From: Deltaproteobacteria bacterium GWC2_55_46
Lineage (GTDB): Bacteria; Desulfobacterota; GWC2-55-46
DNA: 64,000 nucleotides
Reading direction: 5' to 3'
Assembly (NCBI GenBank): GCA_001595385.3
Contig: LVEI03000001.1
Coordinates: 1,021,501-1,085,500 of the forward strand
Made by a program: the position numbers and the translations under genes. Shown here one piece after another: positions 61,987-64,000 of this stretch; the first letter of the stretch is position 1; each line of letters begins with the position of its first letter. The notes beneath the pieces are model-generated. The model was not told where the DNA came from and did no database searches. It saw nothing but the letters and a program-made list of their open reading frames with translations.

Positions 61987-62916
61987 TTACCTGTACGCCT
62001 GATTGCTGAAAAGGTGCTTTCTTATCTTGCTCGCCAGTGACGGCTTGTGCGACCTGATATCGGCAAGCCTTACGATGCATTCACTGCCAAGGGGCCGTCT
62101 TTCCATTGAACCGATACCCGCGACCGCATGTGATAACCCTCTCAGAAAGGCCTTGAGATGCCCCGCCCTGATCGAATAAACGAACATCATCGCCGTGTAG
62201 AAGACCGTATACTTGAGCGCATAGAGGGCCGGATAGTGCCTGTATGCCAGCCAGACGTTATTCCTGGTGTTGAAGTAGTACGCCCTCCAGTCCGGCCTGG
62301 CAGCCATGGACGCGTTATGCGCGACTTCGATCACAGGCGAGTACCATGCCTCCCAACCGTCTGATATGAGCCTGGCGCACAGGTCCGGCCCCTCATGGCC
62401 TATGAAGAATGGCGCGTAATACCCACCCGCGGAGAGGAAGGCCTCTTTTCTGAAGGCGCACGCGCCTTCAGAAATATGGTCGGTCTGAAATACCTGACAG
62501 CTCCATCGGTCATGGTCCCTGGGATGGCACCAGTCCCTGAGGGAAAGTCCACCGCCTGGCGAGATAACCCTGAAGTTAAGACAGGCGGCCTCAGGCTTAA
62601 GGTCGAAGAACTCCGCGACCATTCCAGCGGCACAGCGGTCTTTAAGGCAGACATCGTTGTCGAGCGTGACGACGATGTCTCCTGTCGCAGCCCTCAGGGC
62701 AACGTTACGCGCCTCGCATCCCCTGTTAGAGTCCATCTCTATATATCTTGCCGCGGGGAAAACGCTTTTCAGAAGAGCCCCGGTATCATCCGGATGATTA
62801 TTGATGACGATGACCTCGACTTCCGGATACTCCTGCGCAAAGACGCTCTCAAGCGTCCTGATGAGCTCGTCCTGCCTCTTATAAGTGAGTACGGCTATCG
62901 TTATCCTGCGTGCCAT
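61987..62916 (-). CDS. GT2 family glycosyltransferase
   Basis: This 309-residue GT-A fold enzyme has ITIAVLTYKRQDELIRTLES at the start, VEVIVINNHPDD, the metal-binding IVVTLDNDVCL (DND) and an ACAFRKEAFLSAGGY acceptor loop, as in rhamnosyl- or GT2-type transferases of exopolysaccharide clusters. The C-terminus is hydrophobic in parts (ALKYTVFYTAMMFVYSI), suggesting membrane contact. It lies 15 bp after the FemAB gene and 4 bp before the GNAT gene. Confidence 0.87.
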   Translation of the reverse strand: MARRITIAVLTYKRQDELIRTLESVFAQEYPEVEVIVINNHPDDTGALLKSVFPAARYIEMDSNRGCEARNVALRAATGDIVVTLDNDVCLKDRCAAGMVAEFFDLKPEAACLNFRVISPGGGLSLRDWCHPRDHDRWSCQVFQTDHISEGACAFRKEAFLSAGGYYAPFFIGHEGPDLCARLISDGWEAWYSPVIEVAHNASMAARPDWRAYYFNTRNNVWLAYRHYPALYALKYTVFYTAMMFVYSIRAGHLKAFLRGLSHAVAGIGSMERRPLGSECIVRLADIRSHKPSLASKIRKHLFSNQAYR

Positions 62917-62931
62917 TCCCTATCCTTCAGC

Positions 62932-63963
62932 TCAGAGCGAGATCGATTTCCTGAGGGCCGGCCCGATGGTATTCGCCACGCATAGGGGCAGCTTCTTCCA
63001 GGCGGATGCCATGAGCCTGCCTTTGGCCGAATCTGAATCCAGCTCTCCGGTGATCTTTCCGTTCGGGTTGAAACGCCTCCAGTAAAGCTGGACCGGCGCC
63101 GCCCCCCACTGGCGCTTGAACTCGAAAGTGCCTGACCCCGGGGTAGATCTGCCGAAATCAAAGACCTCCGCGCCTGTTTCGCATCCCCATGCTATCAATT
63201 TCCAGTACAGGCTGATATTCGGATTAAGCTTAAAGGCGCTCCGCAGGCACGATACCCATGGCAGCGACAGGACGCCCCTGTGCCTGAAGTACAGCCCAGC
63301 GCCCACGGTCCGCCCGTCGCTGTCGTTTACAGCGATGAGGCCCGCGTTTTCCCCAAATGCGCTCAGTATCTCGGTAAAAAACCTTTTCGAGTGAACCGGC
63401 GAGCCGAGGTCCTTCATGTTTTGCGAGAAAACGGCATAGAATCTTTCGATCTCTCCGGGCGCGATGAAGCCCACGTTGAGCCCGTTGTTCTCGGATTTCC
63501 TTATCCTGTTCCGGCGTTCAGAAGGGATGCTTTTCAACAGGGCCTTTGGGTCGGGGTTTAGCCCCATGTGCATCGTGACCTTACCGGTGCTTGTCTGCCA
63601 TCCGATGTCAGACGGGTCCGTGCTCCTCAAGACCACTTCGGACCTCAGCCGCAACGCCAGCTCTCTGGCTGCGTTCACAAGCTCTCTGGTCGCCTCGATA
63701 GAATCAGCAAGGCAGCCGCCCGTATCGAGATACGGCATCGACGCCATCTGCCTGCCGAAGAGCCTGCTTTTGATCTGAACAAGCGGGAGCACGCCGGAAA
63801 GCCTGCCTTGGTCCCATGCCTCCAGATAAAACGGCTCATGTCCATACGACCTCCGGATAACCTCTTTCCAGCCATACAGATGGGCGAAGGTCGAATCCGG
63901 ATGGGCCAGCACGTAGCTGTCCCATTCTGCCCTGGAGGCGCTGTTTATCTTCAAGTCGATCAT
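62932..63963 (-). CDS. FemAB-like protein of the XrtA/PEP-CTERM system
   Basis: This 343-residue double-GNAT-fold protein has STFAHLYGWKEVIRRSYGHEP, SIPSERRNRIRKSENNGL, FSQNMKDLGSPVHSKRFF and FDFGRSTPGSGTFEFKRQWG. These are the features I associate with the FemAB family protein found in XrtA loci (TIGR03019). FemAB enzymes form amide bonds using aminoacyl-tRNA, usually on peptidoglycan; the role in exopolysaccharide loci is unproven. I use ATG 63963, preceded by GAGGAGGG; ATG 63993 would add 10 residues. It is the first gene of the operon inside the window. Confidence 0.85.
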   Translation of the reverse strand: MIDLKINSASRAEWDSYVLAHPDSTFAHLYGWKEVIRRSYGHEPFYLEAWDQGRLSGVLPLVQIKSRLFGRQMASMPYLDTGGCLADSIEATRELVNAARELALRLRSEVVLRSTDPSDIGWQTSTGKVTMHMGLNPDPKALLKSIPSERRNRIRKSENNGLNVGFIAPGEIERFYAVFSQNMKDLGSPVHSKRFFTEILSAFGENAGLIAVNDSDGRTVGAGLYFRHRGVLSLPWVSCLRSAFKLNPNISLYWKLIAWGCETGAEVFDFGRSTPGSGTFEFKRQWGAAPVQLYWRRFNPNGKITGELDSDSAKGRLMASAWKKLPLCVANTIGPALRKSISL

Positions 63964-64000
63964 TTGCCCGCCATCCCTCCTCTCGGGTTCCATACCACGT

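Noticed and set aside
1-64000. CRISPR arrays, rRNA genes, prophage structural genes
   Set aside because: No regularly spaced direct repeats, rRNA sequence or phage head/tail genes were seen anywhere in the window.

Overview
The window reads as chromosome of a Gram-negative bacterium: lipoprotein boxes, periplasmic SurA-type chaperones, a Lol-like exporter and an outer-membrane beta-barrel are all present. GC-rich host-type sequence makes up most of it. The XrtA/PEP-CTERM exopolysaccharide-sorting system with PrsK/PrsR, several sigma-54 promoters and the housekeeping gene order suggest a proteobacterium-like or deltaproteobacterium-like lineage, but no rRNA or other decisive marker is present, so the phylum stays open. 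Layout: 1-4213 is a minus-strand surface-glycan block (GT-C membrane glycosyltransferase running off the left edge, methyltransferase, DegT aminotransferase, polyprenyl-phosphate-type GT2). At 4336-4380 lies only the 3' part of a tRNA-Met gene, which looks like the left attachment end of a genomic island. The visibly AT-richer island runs to about 20.1 kb. It holds two convergent operons dominated by predicted metal-dependent hydrolases: a gluzincin peptidase, three metallo-beta-lactamase (MBL) fold proteins, a calcineurin-like phosphoesterase, and a 757-residue protein that fuses an E2-like ubiquitin-conjugating domain, an E1/ThiF domain and a JAB/JAMM peptidase. A DUF6119-type protein, a lipoprotein, a PF00882-type phospholipase C homologue, an intact IS30-family element and a frameshifted FkbM methyltransferase complete it. 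The E2-E1-JAB/MBL set is the most interesting system in the window. From 20.4 to 34.6 kb the sequence is housekeeping: a plus-strand cluster mnmA-mtaB-rnc-radical SAM-small membrane protein, then a minus-strand cluster mfd-PpiC lipoprotein-surA-pdxA-uvrA, followed by tRNA-Asn. From 34.6 to 41.5 kb is a minus-strand assimilatory nitrate operon (narK-nirB-nirD-nasA) with a sigma-54-type promoter and a leader of about 200 nt. An RquA-like methyltransferase (rhodoquinone synthesis) and a UDP-sugar dehydrogenase follow. From 44.2 to 64 kb is the PEP-CTERM region: two PEP-CTERM substrate proteins, a six-gene plus-strand operon (Lol-like ABC exporter, LolA-like protein, AMIN/DUF1302 barrel, ThiF, nitroreductase-like), a GAF/kinase/GAF/HD-GYP-like regulator, a patatin, and the minus-strand operon FemAB-GT2-GNAT-xrtA-epsI-prsK-prsR. 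Each PEP-CTERM gene and the GAF regulator has a near-consensus sigma-54 -24/-12 element upstream. Two of these three regions also carry a tandem TGTAAA motif repeated with a 20-bp period. This fits control by the sigma-54 activator PrsR encoded here. Limits: calls are made by eye from sequence and family memory; no alignments or searches were run.
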